A program made the position numbers and the translations under genes. DNA of 64,000 bases from Strongylocentrotus purpuratus (Eukaryota; Echinodermata; Echinoidea; Camarodonta; Strongylocentrotidae), in NCBI RefSeq assembly GCF_000002235.5, contig NW_022145610.1:435271-499270 (forward strand), read 5' to 3'. Below are positions 36,166 through 48,045 of the stretch, piece by piece. A model generated the notes under the pieces. It was not told the DNA's origin, did no database searches, and worked only from the letters and a program-made list of their open reading frames with translations. How positions within the stretch are numbered: the first letter of the stretch is position 1; the number at the start of each line of letters is the position of its first letter.

Positions 36166-38910
36166 GGCAGGATTGAAGCTCACAACTGTTAGCCTGATCA
36201 GTATCTCAATAATGGGCATAGGAAGAGACTTGTTCTCCTTCGAAACATTCAAAAGATCGTTAAAAATAGCTCTCCTCGGCCTATGCTAGCTCTTCTTGAT
36301 TGTACTATGAGCTCAGGGATAGGAAGTTTTTAGATTTGAGGGAATTATGTCTTCAAACCCCAAACAGGACATGCATCATAAATAGTAGCAAGCACTTGTT
36401 GCCTCCTCCTTACACTTTCGGACTCGCAGCTTGAAATAATTGAAAGGAAGATTATACAAATTTCTCACTACAATGTTGTGTCCCATAGAGAGTTGTTTAG
36501 GTTTTTTTTTTTTTTTTTTTTAATTGAGGGGGGGGGGGGTTGTTTGTTTGTTTTTCTCAATTTAAAAGGCATCATCTGAACCAAGCTTTGTCAATGTGTC
36601 ATTTCTTCTTTACTAGGGAGTGGCTGCTTAATTCACAGTACTTAAGAAATTTAGCAGTTATTGTTCTTGACGTGCGTGAGAAGAAGAAGTTCCTTTTTTC
36701 TTTTTCACAATATTAAATGTTACTGTTAAACCCAAGGAAGGCTTAATAAATTATATTTGCATTTCCTCTGAAGCCATGCATCATTGAAAAATAGTACAAA
36801 TTTACCATTCATTTCATTTATTGTTCTACAAGCTTCTTGTAACACCAAAAAAAGGAGATTCGGTATGAAATCTGGGCAGTTAAATGTTCCTGGTGTATGG
36901 GGGAGAAGAGGGTTTAAGCAAACAGACCAAGAAGCCAGATGAATTTCCAATAAACCTGCACATGTATGTCATTTGTTTGTTGTTGCCACATATTATGCTA
37001 TGGAGAGACCATACTCTGTTTTATTTAAGAGGGAACGCACCACTCTTTATTGATAATAAGATAAAATAAATACAAATATAAAAGCATCAAAGATCAACAC
37101 AATTTCTATATTTGAATCTCCCTTGGTGAATGGATCTTACTATCACTGCATATGGTTCATGAGATTGAATGGGTTAATCAGGATATAAATCTTATTTTTG
37201 ACTTGGTTTCTCTCGACGACGTGAGGACGGGGCATAGGCGGATATTGGTCTAAGACCACTGCTGATTGGCTGATTGAATTATACCAATTACAGACTGGAA
37301 ATGAGACTAATAAAGAGAGGACATCATTGGTAAATTAATGATGGCAGGAGAATTGTGACAGAGGATCATACATGAATGTCAAAACACCAGCTTTAGTTTA
37401 GAACCCAAAAAAATTATATTTGTGTTTTTAGGTCATTATCATAGCTACGTGAAATAATTAGAACATTTCACTTAGGCCATCTTCCTTTAATATCTTCCTC
37501 ATGGGACTGAAAACCACTATGATAAAAACAACTTGGCTTACATGCATGTGTTTTGATTTTGGTTGTAATTGGTCGAAAGTTATTTGCAGTTGATGTGAAC
37601 ATTGAACTATGTAGCCTATCAGCTTAGATATATCCTATCAAATGTTAATAGTGCAGTATTGATGAATACAACCGGCATGAACTCTAGATTTCTAGATTTG
37701 GAGTTGTTACTGAATGCCTTAAGGTGGTGGAGTGGTAAATGAATATTTATATAAAGATGATACCCCAGGCTGAAAATGATGAGGGCAAAACACGACAGGT
37801 TGAACACATTGGTTTCATTAGGAGCAGCATCCCGATCCATTTATCTGGTTCAACCATCACCAGAGTAACACATAAATCTTTGCTTCTGTATCTCCCTCTA
37901 TATTCACATTGCACCCCCGAAACGATCTAAAATTAGGCGGTAACTGAATCTTTCCTGTGTTTTGAGTGAAGCACAGCAAAACAGTGGTTTTTCCACTCAG
38001 TTTTCTCTCCTTTTGTGCCCAAAAGTGCATCAATTTCCCCCTCCCGCTTGGCAGGAGCGAAAAATTGTTAATTAGGGTAAAGACGTAAAGGCAATGTTGC
38101 ATGTCTTTCTGACTGCAGGCAATTAGAGCTCAAGGTTAGCTGTCATATAGCAAGTACAACAGGTGATGAATGCTGACCTCTTCTCTCTATCTATCTTTCT
38201 CTCTCTCCTTTCTCTATGCTTCATTCTATCTCTCTGTGCTTCATTCTATCTCTCTGTCTCTCGATCTTCTTTTCATCAATGCATGCATGTATCCTGCTTT
38301 AATTTATTGCCATACTTCATGCCTTAGAGTGAGTGCATGAGCTCCTGTCTGCATGAGCATGGGTGATTCTAAACATTTACTATTTCGGTTTTTTTCCTGC
38401 TTATTTTCTTTTTGGCTATTTCCTTGCTGTTCTGCCTTTGGACTTGGAAAATAAACCAGGGCTCCGCTACTTTACTTTGAATTTCTTTTTTATACAAAAC
38501 ATAGATATTTAGCACCAATTGATGGAAATTCGGTTGCTGCTATTTGTGTTGATCATTGTGGAAAGTACAAGTCTTGCCAGGGTTCGACTACTATATATAT
38601 ATTTTTTTAAATAAGCCTTTTTCCTTACCCTTCCTTTATGAATAATAACAACACAGAATGAAACTACAAAAAAAATGTGTGTAAGATATAGGAAACATAC
38701 CACTAATTGAAATTTAATTTAACATTTGGTGGTCAGAACTACACCCCACAAATTCAGAAGTACATGTTAAGGCTCTATTTTCAAGTGTTATATGAAATGC
38801 ACTAAATTTTACAGAAAGACAGAGAGAGAGAGAAATATATATTCCTTTTAACAAGTTGATATAGATTTGCTTACGTTTTCAGTTATGTTTTCTCAATGAA
38901 TTCTGACTGA
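36166..38910. other. unannotated spacer
   Basis: Contains a T run and G run at 36502-36539, CT-rich sequence at 38180-38270 and AT-rich sequence elsewhere. No exon is recognised. Confidence 0.4.
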
Positions 38911-39452
38911 AAGGGAAAGTCCACCCCCAAAATAAGTTAGTTTTAATAGGAGTAGAAAAATGAGAGAAACAAGTCAGTGAAAGTTTGAGCAAATTCCAAT
39001 TAAAAATAAGGAAGTTAGGATTTTTGAAGTTGTGATCAATCAAACACAAATTGGCAACTCTATGACGTATCATGCGAGCTCAACTTCCATTTGCTCAGTA
39101 CTAAAAAAATCTAAAATTTTCATTTTCCCTCAAGAAAAATTTCAACCATACATGCACCCTAAATATAATAATTGCAAATATGTTTCTATACTCCCCCTGC
39201 AAGGAACAAATATATATTCTGTCATCAATAACGAAGAAAACATGATTTTATGGAATATTATGCACAAAGCAAATGAAGGAGAGCTCGTATGATAAGTCAC
39301 AGAGTTGCCAATTTGTATTTGATTGATCACAACTTCAATAATTCATAACTTTCTTATTTTCATTCAGAATTTGCTCAAACTTTCACTCACCTGATTTTCT
39401 TATTATTCTGCCTCTATCGAAACAAACTTATTTTGGGGGTGGACTTTCCCTT
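38911..39452. mobile_element. 542-bp element with long (about 170-bp) TIRs
   Basis: AAGGGAAAGTCCACCCCCAA at the left is the exact reverse complement of the right end. Similarity continues inward with mismatches through GTGAAAGTTTGAGCAAATT, AAGTTGTGATCAATCAAA and ACAAATTGGCAACTCT to GCGAGCTC at about 39083, pairing with 39281 onwards. A unique centre of about 200 bp lies between. It has no coding capacity. No clear target-site duplication was seen. Confidence 0.85.
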
Positions 39453-40362
39453 GAAGTAAATACTGTACATAATTTACATACAAAAAAAAAAGTTCATAGT
39501 GAAATGTTTGATAATGCTATATGAACCATGTGAAGCTTTGTATTTCTTCAGCACTTTGGCTTTCCCCTAAATGTAAATTCAGTTGTTTATATTGTCAGTG
39601 ATATTCACTTTGAAAGAGAAGGCAATTATCATACATGACATGAAACACCTGATAGATGAATACCAGTTCCCCCTAAATCTTTTACGTCAAAACAGGCTGG
39701 AAAGACTTAGGAAATATATGAACTCTGAGCTGAGCTGCTTTCCTTTTTGTTTTGCTGAGACATAAAATTGTCACTTAGAATTTCTTCATTTTTTTTAAAT
39801 TGTTATTATTTTTTCCCTTCATTTTTTTTTATGGGGGGGGGGGGGGGAGGAGAGGGGGCTTTGCTTTGCTTTGCTCTGGGTTTGGTTAGGCTTGGTTTGG
39901 TTTGGTTTGGGGTTTTTTTTTGGTAAGCTCATCACTTCCTTTCTTCACTTTTGTCTTGGTATATCCTTTCTATCTCTCACACACACACTCTCTCTCTCTC
40001 TCTGTCTCCCTCTCCCTCCCTCACATAATATGGTGAGTCAAAAATAGCATACTATCAAAAAAGTAACCTTTTTCCTGTTCTAGTATGCAAGCTAAATGCA
40101 CAATTGCCAATCATATCCTTTAGGCTGACATCATAAAACTCCCTGATGACTATGTTAATAGACGAGCAGCACTGGCCAGTCTCCATGGCTAACTTCTCTC
40201 TGCTGACCGGGAGCAGTTATTTGGTCATCACTATTTTCTTGGCAGATGATAAGATTTGACTTTTATTGAATACTGGAATGAATCAGAATTTGATGAAGGG
40301 TTGGTGATTAACACTCATATCCCCTTGTGTATTAAAAGGGTTTAGAAGGAAAGCAAGACCTC
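39453..40362. other. spacer with G-rich and pentamer tracts
   Basis: Includes a poly-G run at 39833-39847, TTTGC and TTTGG pentamer arrays at 39860-39910, and (CA)n(CT)n at 39980-40003. No gene is recognised. Confidence 0.45.
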
Positions 40363-40364
40363 TA

Positions 40365-40640
40365 GGCCTGTCCATATCAGCTCGAGTTTGCCAAACAACC
40401 CGCTATTTCCAGACTTGGGATATTGTCCTGAAGCTCGAAATTGCGTCTTCAACAGACCGATACGCTCATCACAAACTAGCTCGGACGAGCGCAAATTATT
40501 GTGCTTTTTCCCAAATAGCAGGATATTTTGGAAACGACCAATATTTCTCAGAATATTTTTTTGACCAAATATCCCACTAAATGCAACTGCATGCTGAGAT
40601 AACAGGTTATTTGGCAAATTCGAGCTGATGGAAACAGGCC
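40365..40640. mobile_element. MITE family A, copy 4 (TA-flanked)
   Basis: GGCCTGTCCATATCAGCTCG at the left and CGAGCTGATGGAAACAGGCC at the right, each flanked by TA. The interior has CCGATACGCTCATCACAAAC and AATATCCCACTAAATGCAAC, as in the copy at 61014. 276 bp, non-coding. Confidence 0.9.
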
Positions 40641-40649
40641 TATTGAGAC

Positions 40650-40736
40650 GGGGGGGGGGGGGGGGGGGGACTTTAGAAGAGTGAATGAGAAAGAGAGAGA
40701 AAGAGGGGGAGAGAGAGAGAGGGGGGGGGGGGGGGG
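40650..40736 (+). repeat. G20 homopolymer and (GA)n/poly-G tract
   Basis: Twenty consecutive G at 40650-40669, just after the MITE end, then AGAGAG and G runs to 40736. Confidence 0.9.
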
Positions 40737-41891
40737 TTAAAGGAAGAATTATGGGTAGGCGAACAAGAGAGAATAGTTGAAGATTCCAACTTCCATGAAC
40801 CTCTTGATGATATGTTATCTTCAAGCTCCAAACGGACAATATTTCATAGGTTAGAATCTACATCTGTGGGGCTGGACAATGTATTTTCCTTTTGCTTCTC
40901 ATCTGTTCAAAATTCCCTTGCCACTATCTACTATGTACATCCTAACATACCTTTTCTATCACCCCTTCCCTGCATCCTCATTCCTCTCCATCTCCCTTCC
41001 TCTCTTTCTCTCTCTGACTTGATTATAACATCTATCAGTCAATGCTCTCCATTTAGAAGTAATCATTATAGAGCATTTAGATTTCTCTCAGATGATAACA
41101 ATTGCTCCAAGAATAAAGAAGGACTTTGTTCCTATATAATAGTTAAGGAATTACAAGAGAGCTCCTAAGACTATGACCTCTTGACTATACTATTTCTTGT
41201 TGCTATATTAATGGTGTTGATAGTGTGGATTGGAGCTCACTCCAACCCAAAGGTTCTCTGGCTCCAGGCTGGTATTATCAAGAGATGTGTGGTTTGCGGA
41301 CATTCTTAGAACTCTCAGAGTTCAAGAACGGTTTGCATCTCTACTTCATGAGTGATTTCTTGGTATATGCAATGTTAGTATGTATTCTAATGTAAACAAC
41401 TGTGTGGTAGAAAGTCCTGAGATATACTTTCAGCTCTATCCATAATGCTGCTCCATCTTCTAGTGCAAGTACGGTCCTCTGGGTAGATTCTATATCAAGG
41501 GGTTACAGACCAACTTCATCTAAATTTCTAGCAATTAGACTCTAACACATTTGACTTGATTTGATTTATTTAATTTCTATTCATATTTTTTTCCAAAATA
41601 ATAAGCTAAATACAACATAATAAACAAATAATGATATAGATACATCAGCTGTTAGGAAGTAGTTGACATAAGGATTCATTTACTCTAACTGTAGTTAAGC
41701 TTCCAACTTTACTTTAACTCGGTGTAAACTAAATTGACTGTGGAATATTGGGGATAATCAAGTAAAATGTGTTTGCCTTTTGTATTGCTGGTGTAGTGGA
41801 CTGATGTATATCCTGTATTTAAACTTATGCCCATTTGTAAGTGAAAATATTTGAGCAAGCAAAACACATTTTGATTTTTTTTTCTTCCAAA
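40737..41891. other. unannotated spacer
   Basis: A 118-residue open frame at 40812-41168 is Ser/Pro/Leu rich without a domain and is not called. The rest is AT-rich. Confidence 0.4.
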
Positions 41892-42064
41892 CCTGACTGC
41901 TAAGAAAGCATTTGTATACTTGAAAGTATGCAACCAGGGGATCAGGGCAGCTTTAAGTCTTCTCTGAAGGACTTGGTAAGGAGGGGCATTACTAGTGTAT
42001 CGACTTCGGTTTTGAACCTGGGACCTTCTGAATACAAGACACTGCTCTACCACTGAGCCATTGT
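41892..42064 (-). mobile_element. tRNA-derived SINE family B, copy 1 (minus strand)
   Basis: On the minus strand: box A TGGCTCAGTGGTAGAGC, box B-like AGGTTCAAAACC, then a body ending at the block TGCTTTCTTAGCAGTCAG (41892-41910). The same body end (CTGCTAAGAAAGCAT on plus) and similar GTAAGTAAGCAACCAG-type sequence appear in copy 2 at 54769. Confidence 0.75.
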
Positions 42065-43529
42065 ACTTCATCTATGTGAATACAAGTCATCTTTTGATAT
42101 CTTGCTACATACATCTCAAGATTGTTGTACCACATCCTATTTTTCAATAAAAGGGAAGGAGAAGTTGCAAATGACAAATGATTCCAAACCGAGGCTTGCG
42201 TGAGACTGGTAGATAAAGAGATCTCTTAAAAGCAGCTATCTTGAAAATGACCAGTCTGCATGCAATTAGGTCATTATATGATTGTGTATTTGTCATAGGC
42301 AGATAGATAAAGATAGATAAAAACAGAATGAAAGTGAAGCAATAAGGAGAGGAAACAGTATTGAATGAAGACCATGTGAATTGAGAGATGACTTGGTTTT
42401 CAAGATGGCCGCTTATGAGTCCACTGACATGAGATGACATTAAAGATGAAGTTGAGTTCTGGTCATGCGATTGCATTGTGAAAGAAACGGTGTGGAATCG
42501 ATCAAGAAAAGGTTGATCATCTAGCATATAAGTATTTCTGTGTATTGCAAGGTTCTGGAATCATCAAAATGATAAGAAATTTGGCCAAGTCTTGGTAAAG
42601 TTAAAAGCACTGTACACAGAAAGATGTATATGGGACTACACGACCACGTGGCGTAAAAATCAGTCCTATGCCATATTTATAATATGAAGGCATTTAAAGA
42701 GCCATGCTTTTTTGAGGGAATATGTTTTATCTAATGTTCTTCCACACAATGATAATGCTCACAAATTATTTTTCACCTCTTCCCAGAACTCAACCTTCTC
42801 TTTAAGAGTTCTTGCAAGACTCATCTTTTCTTTGGTATTTTTAGGTATATTCTTCATTTCTTCTTTGTACATCCTCCCTTCATTAGATTCAAAGAAGTAG
42901 AGTCCTCAATTACTATCACCCTCACTACCCTTGTTTTTCCATTAATTGAATGGTCCTTTTTGTAAACAATTGTTTATTCTACACTCCAATTACTTTTCTT
43001 TACTTTTCAATACTTTGTCAACCTTCCAGTAACTATCTTGTGTAGTATTCTGTAATGTTGTTATGTTGTATGAGTTCACTAAATGTCAAACCTCCATTCT
43101 ATATAAAGACAGCATGTTTATTGGTATATTTCAGTTCCTGATGATGAAATAAAGTATCAAAACTTTAAGAATTCTCAAACATGACTGTTACCAGAGTTTT
43201 CTGTTTGTTTATTCCAGTATCACTATGCAATAGTATCATTTTCTTTTAACAAAAGTTCCCCAAAAAGGTTTGTCTCATTTGTTCACCTGATGTTGTTGAT
43301 ATCATCTGCTATGACAATGGTGTATAGTGTGTGGATGATACTTGATTTGTGTATTTCTATGAAGTTCTGCAAGACATACTCTACTATCAAAACCATTACT
43401 TATCACTGCAAACATTTTGGAAGTGTGAAGTATATTAATATTTGATTTAGTTAGTTATTAAGTACTCTTAATTAAAAAAAATACTCCAGTACACATCCCC
43501 CACCCCTCTCTCTCTCTCTCTCTCTGTAA
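42065..43529. other. unannotated spacer
   Basis: A 127-residue minus frame at 42144-42527 has no domain and is not called. A (CT)n tract at 43507-43526 abuts the next SINE. Confidence 0.4.
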
Positions 43530-43790
43530 GATAATAATCACATTGGTTATTTTTATGGTGCACATATCTACCACAAGGCACTCCAACATAACCCGGTTCT
43601 GCTACAGTACCGTTTCCAGTGCTCATAGCATTCAAGGAATGCCTTCCTACCGGTACCCAGTTAGTACCTGGGAAGAGAGTGGCAAATATAGGTTAATGTC
43701 TTGTCAAAGGACATTAGTGCCACACAAGACCTGAACAGTGAATCATGTGATCCACAGTCCAACGACATATCAACTAGACCGTGAAAGTAA
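43530..43790 (-). mobile_element. SINE family A, diverged copy (minus strand)
   Basis: ATAATAATCAC tail, CATTCAAGGAATGCCTTCCT, ACCGGTACCCAGTTAGTACC and GTCAAAGGACATTAGTGCCA follow the same order as the copies at 28321 and 55137. The tRNA-like head (to about 43785) is too diverged for a clear box B. Confidence 0.7.
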
Positions 43791-45492
43791 AGTTGACATG
43801 TTACCACAATGGGTACGAGGAAGGCTTATCTTGAGGATTGTGCAACCTGTATTGAAATCTACTTTCAAGTCATTTAAAGGAAATGTTGCAAATCAAATGG
43901 CATGTCAGTAAATATTTTTGTTGGTTTTGAATCTTTTAAATTAGAGCATAGTTTGACAAGAATGAATAGAAGATGTTGTTGATTCAGTATGATTGACAAT
44001 CTATCGCAGCCAAATTAGGACTTGGGGCCATCTTTTCCTTAGACATTGTCCAGCTTAGACTGTGATGTCATTGTTTCATTGCTTAGAGGCTGTCACTTCT
44101 CATTTGAAATCAATTAACCTTTAATGATTCAGACTTCAAATGAACGGTATATCTTCCTTTTATGAATGTTCTTTCTTCTCTAGGGCTATGAAAACTGACT
44201 TGATATAGTGCAGGAAACTGATTAGGTTTAGTGTAGTGTGTCATAGTTGTCTTTCTTGGATAAGTTTCTGTGAGGCAATTGTTGCTAATCATTGTATCCT
44301 GATGGTCCATATCAGATCAAAGTTGCAATTAGGTGAAAGTAAGCTTCTTAATTGTTTCAAAATGCAACTTGAAGCTCTGTTTCCAATCTATGTGCATTTA
44401 TGATTTCTTCTTTAAACTTTTTTAGTAGCTGACGTCTTTGACATCTATAAATAGACCTGTGCCTTTGTGGCCTTGGTTATAATATGTAGTTGTCATTTTT
44501 TTTTTAAAGTATATGTATATTCCTTTAAACAAGATTAGCGCTGTTACTACTTCAGTGAATGAATATACATTTAGAAGCAGGAAATTCTGATCATAACAGC
44601 ACCCTTTTGCATCTTCTTACAGTCCTGTGATTAGATTTTAGTCCCCTGGTTGTTTTTTAATTTAAATGTATAAATATGTTTAATTACTTGCGTCTATAGA
44701 ATCCCAGCTATTGAACTGTTGCTGTCATCTATTGAGCTGTAAATGTCAAATGGTAGCACTGGTTCTTCTGTCCTCTGTCTCCATTTGTGTGTTCCTTTCT
44801 CCTCGATCCTTAACATCTACAAACACATGGTGTCATTATGGTTTCCATTAGTTAGTCTCTTTCAAAGTTGAGTAAGAGACTAATTACCCACCTGACCCTA
44901 ACCCTGTTACCAGCAGGCATCATCATAGAGGAAGATGGCTTGTAGCTAGAGAAGAGTTGATGAACTCTAGAGGTCATTGCCATGTCAGCAGAGACAGCAG
45001 GATCATATCCTCTAACAAGGTCAAAGGTCAATGGAAGCCCTGTCATCATTTTCAAGGAAAACCACTGCTGTTGGAAAACAAGGATCTTTCATAAACATAA
45101 ACTTCTTGACAAGGAAATTCCATGACATTATTTTTTTCAGTCTGGCAAAATGATGAGGCATTTGGTGGAACATTTAGTTTAATATCCCCATTCAGCTAAA
45201 CAAACACTTTTTTCTTAAATTTGAAGTAAATAGTTAGTAAAATAACCTTATAAAGGAAACTTTATTTAAGTTAAAATTTAAGGAGAATGAAGATAGTAAA
45301 GAATGAGAGCATGTATGGGTGTGTCAGGTAGTCTACTCATAAGTCGCTTGTACGTGAATTGAGAGCGTATTTATATTTGCAAAATCTCATTACAGTGGTA
45401 ACATTTGAAGCTCATATTTTAGATAGTATTTTCACTTGGAACTTGGAACAAAAAACAATATTTAGTAAGAAAAAGGAACAAAAGTTAAAAAT
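43791..45492. other. unannotated spacer
   Basis: AT-rich sequence. A minus-strand frame at 44852-45055 was considered and rejected. No repeat is recognised. Confidence 0.4.
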
Positions 45493-45955
45493 GGGTCAGG
45501 TCACACCTATCATTAGATAGACTAATGCTTTGGTTAACAACGATAACCCTTCACCTGTCAGTATGGAGCCCTCTCTGGGTCAGGTCACACCTATCGTTAG
45601 ATAGACTAATGCTTTGGTTAACAACGATAACCCTTCACCTGTCAGTATGGAGCTCTCTCTGGGTCAGGTCACACCTATCGTTAGATAGACTAATGCTTTG
45701 GTTAACAGACGTTAACCCTTCACCTGTCACTATATGCCCCTCTCTGGGTCAGGTCACACCTATCATTAGATAGACTAATGCTTTGGTTAACAACGATAAC
45801 CCTTCACCTGTCAGTATGGAGCCCTCTCTTGGTCAGGTCACACCTATCATTAGATAGACTAATGATTTGGTTAACAACGATAACCCTTCACCTGTCAGTA
45901 TGGAGCCCTCTCTGGGTCAGGTCACACCTATCATTAGGTAGACTAATGGTAAGGG
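45493..45955 (+). repeat. 84-bp minisatellite
   Basis: About five and a half units of GGGTCAGGTCACACCTATC, ATTAGATAGACTAATGCTTT, GGTTAACAACGATAACCC and TTCACCTGTCAGTATGGAGC. The 84-base period is a multiple of three, so a 28-residue repeated frame stays open by construction. Confidence 0.95.
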
Positions 45956-46234
45956 TCAGACAGTTCAAATGGAACCTCTAACGAGGCTGCGAGGTTTATC
46001 TCGCTGACATGGGGATCCCACTCTAATCATACATCACCATACGTACGTGATAGCTGTCATAACAGTGAATTCAGTGGCTTTATTAGAATTCTTTATACTG
46101 GAGGGGTACTGAGGTTAACTTGCTTGCACAGGGCAGGGTGATGCTGATGATGTATGTAGAGGCACTTTCAGAATGGCATAGTCAGATGTCCCACATTCCA
46201 AGCTTACTGTTGCCTAAATATAATCTATATTATT

Positions 46235-46560
46235 AATACGCAAAATCGCCGCGGGGGGTCCAACACGGGGCAAAACGGTTCCTCAAAAACGTCTTTCCCC
46301 GACCCCGCCCGCCTCCGCCGTGGCGCGGGGACGGCGGCACAATTCCACGAGGCCTGTCTCCCGTAACCCGCGTCCCACGTCGACCCCGCGATCGACGTCC
46401 ATGCCGTTAAACGCGGTTTCGGGGCGGCCGGGGAGGACGGGCGGACGAGAGCACGGCGGGCGTCGCGGATTGCGAGGAGGCGACGAACCCGCGAGAGCGA
46501 GTCGGCAAGGCGTGCACCCGCCCTCTGTCTAATTATCAAAGAGAGACGAAGAGACACACG
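46235..46560. other. CpG-rich, strongly GC-rich island
   Basis: About 300 bp of GC-rich, CpG-dense sequence (for example CGCGGGGACGGCGGCAC, CGACCCCGCGATCGACG) with sharp borders in AT-rich DNA. The open frames on both strands (46225-46557 minus, 46320-46532 plus) are a consequence of high GC. The texture resembles rDNA spacer or expansion-segment sequence, or a foreign fragment, but I cannot identify it. Confidence 0.6.
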
Positions 46561-46899
46561 ATGGACGAGAATCCACTCGCGTCAACGGGTGTAGCAAGTC
46601 TCATTGAAAAAGCTGCGACGTATCCCGAGTAAGGCCTCTTGCTATAGGATTCGCTTTGTAGCGTGTAAGAGAAATACACATCAACAGACGACTCACCCGG
46701 GTGATGGGATGTAGCCAATATGTACGCTCAACGGGTTGAGCTTACCCGTGCTATGCGTCTTTCTATAGGATATGCTTTGTAGGCCAGGCGGACCTGCTGT
46801 GTGTACGAACGTACGTGTATAATGTTTGCGATGATTCTACGCTCACCGTCACACGCACAGCTCAGTCGGTTCGACTCTGATTCTATGATGATTGCCGTG

Positions 46900-47590
46900 A
46901 TTTGTATATAGTTTACGTGAATAGAGGTATGCAAGCAGGGCTACTTTGGTATTAATCTGTCCATGTTTACTGAATTTTGAAAATCATTCTTCAAAGTAGT
47001 TTTTTCACAAGAAATTCATCGTATCGTAACTGACAGTTCAGTTGCAAGCTAGCTGCCGTGAGGCACGGGCAGTGCAGTGCGCCACTGCTGTCGAGCACTG
47101 TCGGAACTGTGACTGTGTGTGAGGTGAGGTGAGCTGAGCTGAGCTGAGCTATAGAGTAGACTCGACAACATTTTGAAATTGCTCTTATTGCCCCTATTTC
47201 AATATAGTTTCGTGACTATAGTGGTATGAAACCTGAGCTTAGATTGTGATTATTCTGTCCATGTATAGTTGTATGCTGAATTTTGATAATCATTTTTCAA
47301 AGTAAAGTTTCCACAGTGTATTGCCACCGCAGCTGAGCGCTGCTGTCGGAGCTGAGTGTGTGAGCATGGAGTAGCGGTGACCTGAGTAGCCAGGCCTGTC
47401 CGTGGTGTGAGGAGAGTCTAAACAACACTTTGAAATTGCTATTATTGCCCCGATTTCAATATAGTTTCGTGAATAGATGTATGAAACCTGGGCTTAGATT
47501 GTGATTATTCTGGCCATGTATAGTTGTATACTGAATTTCGATAATCATTTTTCAAAGTAAAGTTTTCACAAGCAAAGTAAAGTTTTCACA
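46900..47590 (+). repeat. three degenerate copies of a ~150-250-bp unit
   Basis: TTGAAATTGCTCTTATTGCC, TTTCAATATAGTTTCGTGA and GATAATCATTTTTCAAAGTA recur at 47170-47310 and 47415-47575. A more diverged copy is at about 46905-47010 (ATAGTTTACGTGAATAGAGG, AATCATTCTTCAAAGTAG). They are separated by unrelated GCTGAGC-rich spacers. Confidence 0.75.
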
Positions 47591-47819
47591 AGAAAATCAG
47601 ACGGTCGTCATGGTCGTTTAAATACATGATAATACTTTTAGTATGATACATTTCTTGCATCAAATCAATTTTTAAAGTATGGGGGGGGGGGTCAGGTAAC
47701 TCAAAGCGATTTGAGTGCAGGCGTGGTGTCCACGGGTACAAAGGGCTGAACCCCTGAAAGCTCGGGGGTTTTGGGCATTTAATTACGGTCAGATTTTTGT
47801 GACACTTATTTGTGACACT

Positions 47820-48045
47820 GGCAGGTCGATCACTAATTGGCGTAGGGTCCATAGTAGAGTTGCGTACCAACTACGCTGAGCTGAGAGTACGCTGGCCTAC
47901 GTTACCATACCCTGAGGAACGCAAAAAAGTACGCAAGATGGACGCAAACAATTTAATATGTTTAACAAAATTCGCGTACTTTCGGCGTAGAAACTTGACG
48001 CAGAAAGTACGCCTTTTTTTACGTAACACTACGCTACTAAACTAA
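47820..48045. mobile_element. GCGTA-rich fragment like the Harbinger-like subterminal region
   Basis: Dense GCGTA/TACGC motifs in both orientations (GTTGCGTACCAACTACGC, AGTACGCTGGCCTACG, AACACTACGCTAC) match the style of 9700-9837 and 11128-11465. No terminal inverted repeat is seen, so this is a remnant. Confidence 0.5.

Noticed and set aside
42144..42527. 127-residue minus-strand frame
   Set aside because: Despite its length it has no recognisable domain and no supporting splice or promoter signal.
44852..45055. Minus-strand frame with a protein-like segment (SRVHQLFSSYKPSSSMMMPA)
   Set aside because: No acceptor/donor pair and no partner exon were found. It remains possible but is unsupported.
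46225..46557. 110-residue Arg/Ala/Pro-rich frame in the GC island
   Set aside because: Long frames on both strands are expected in GC-rich DNA, and no family is recognised.
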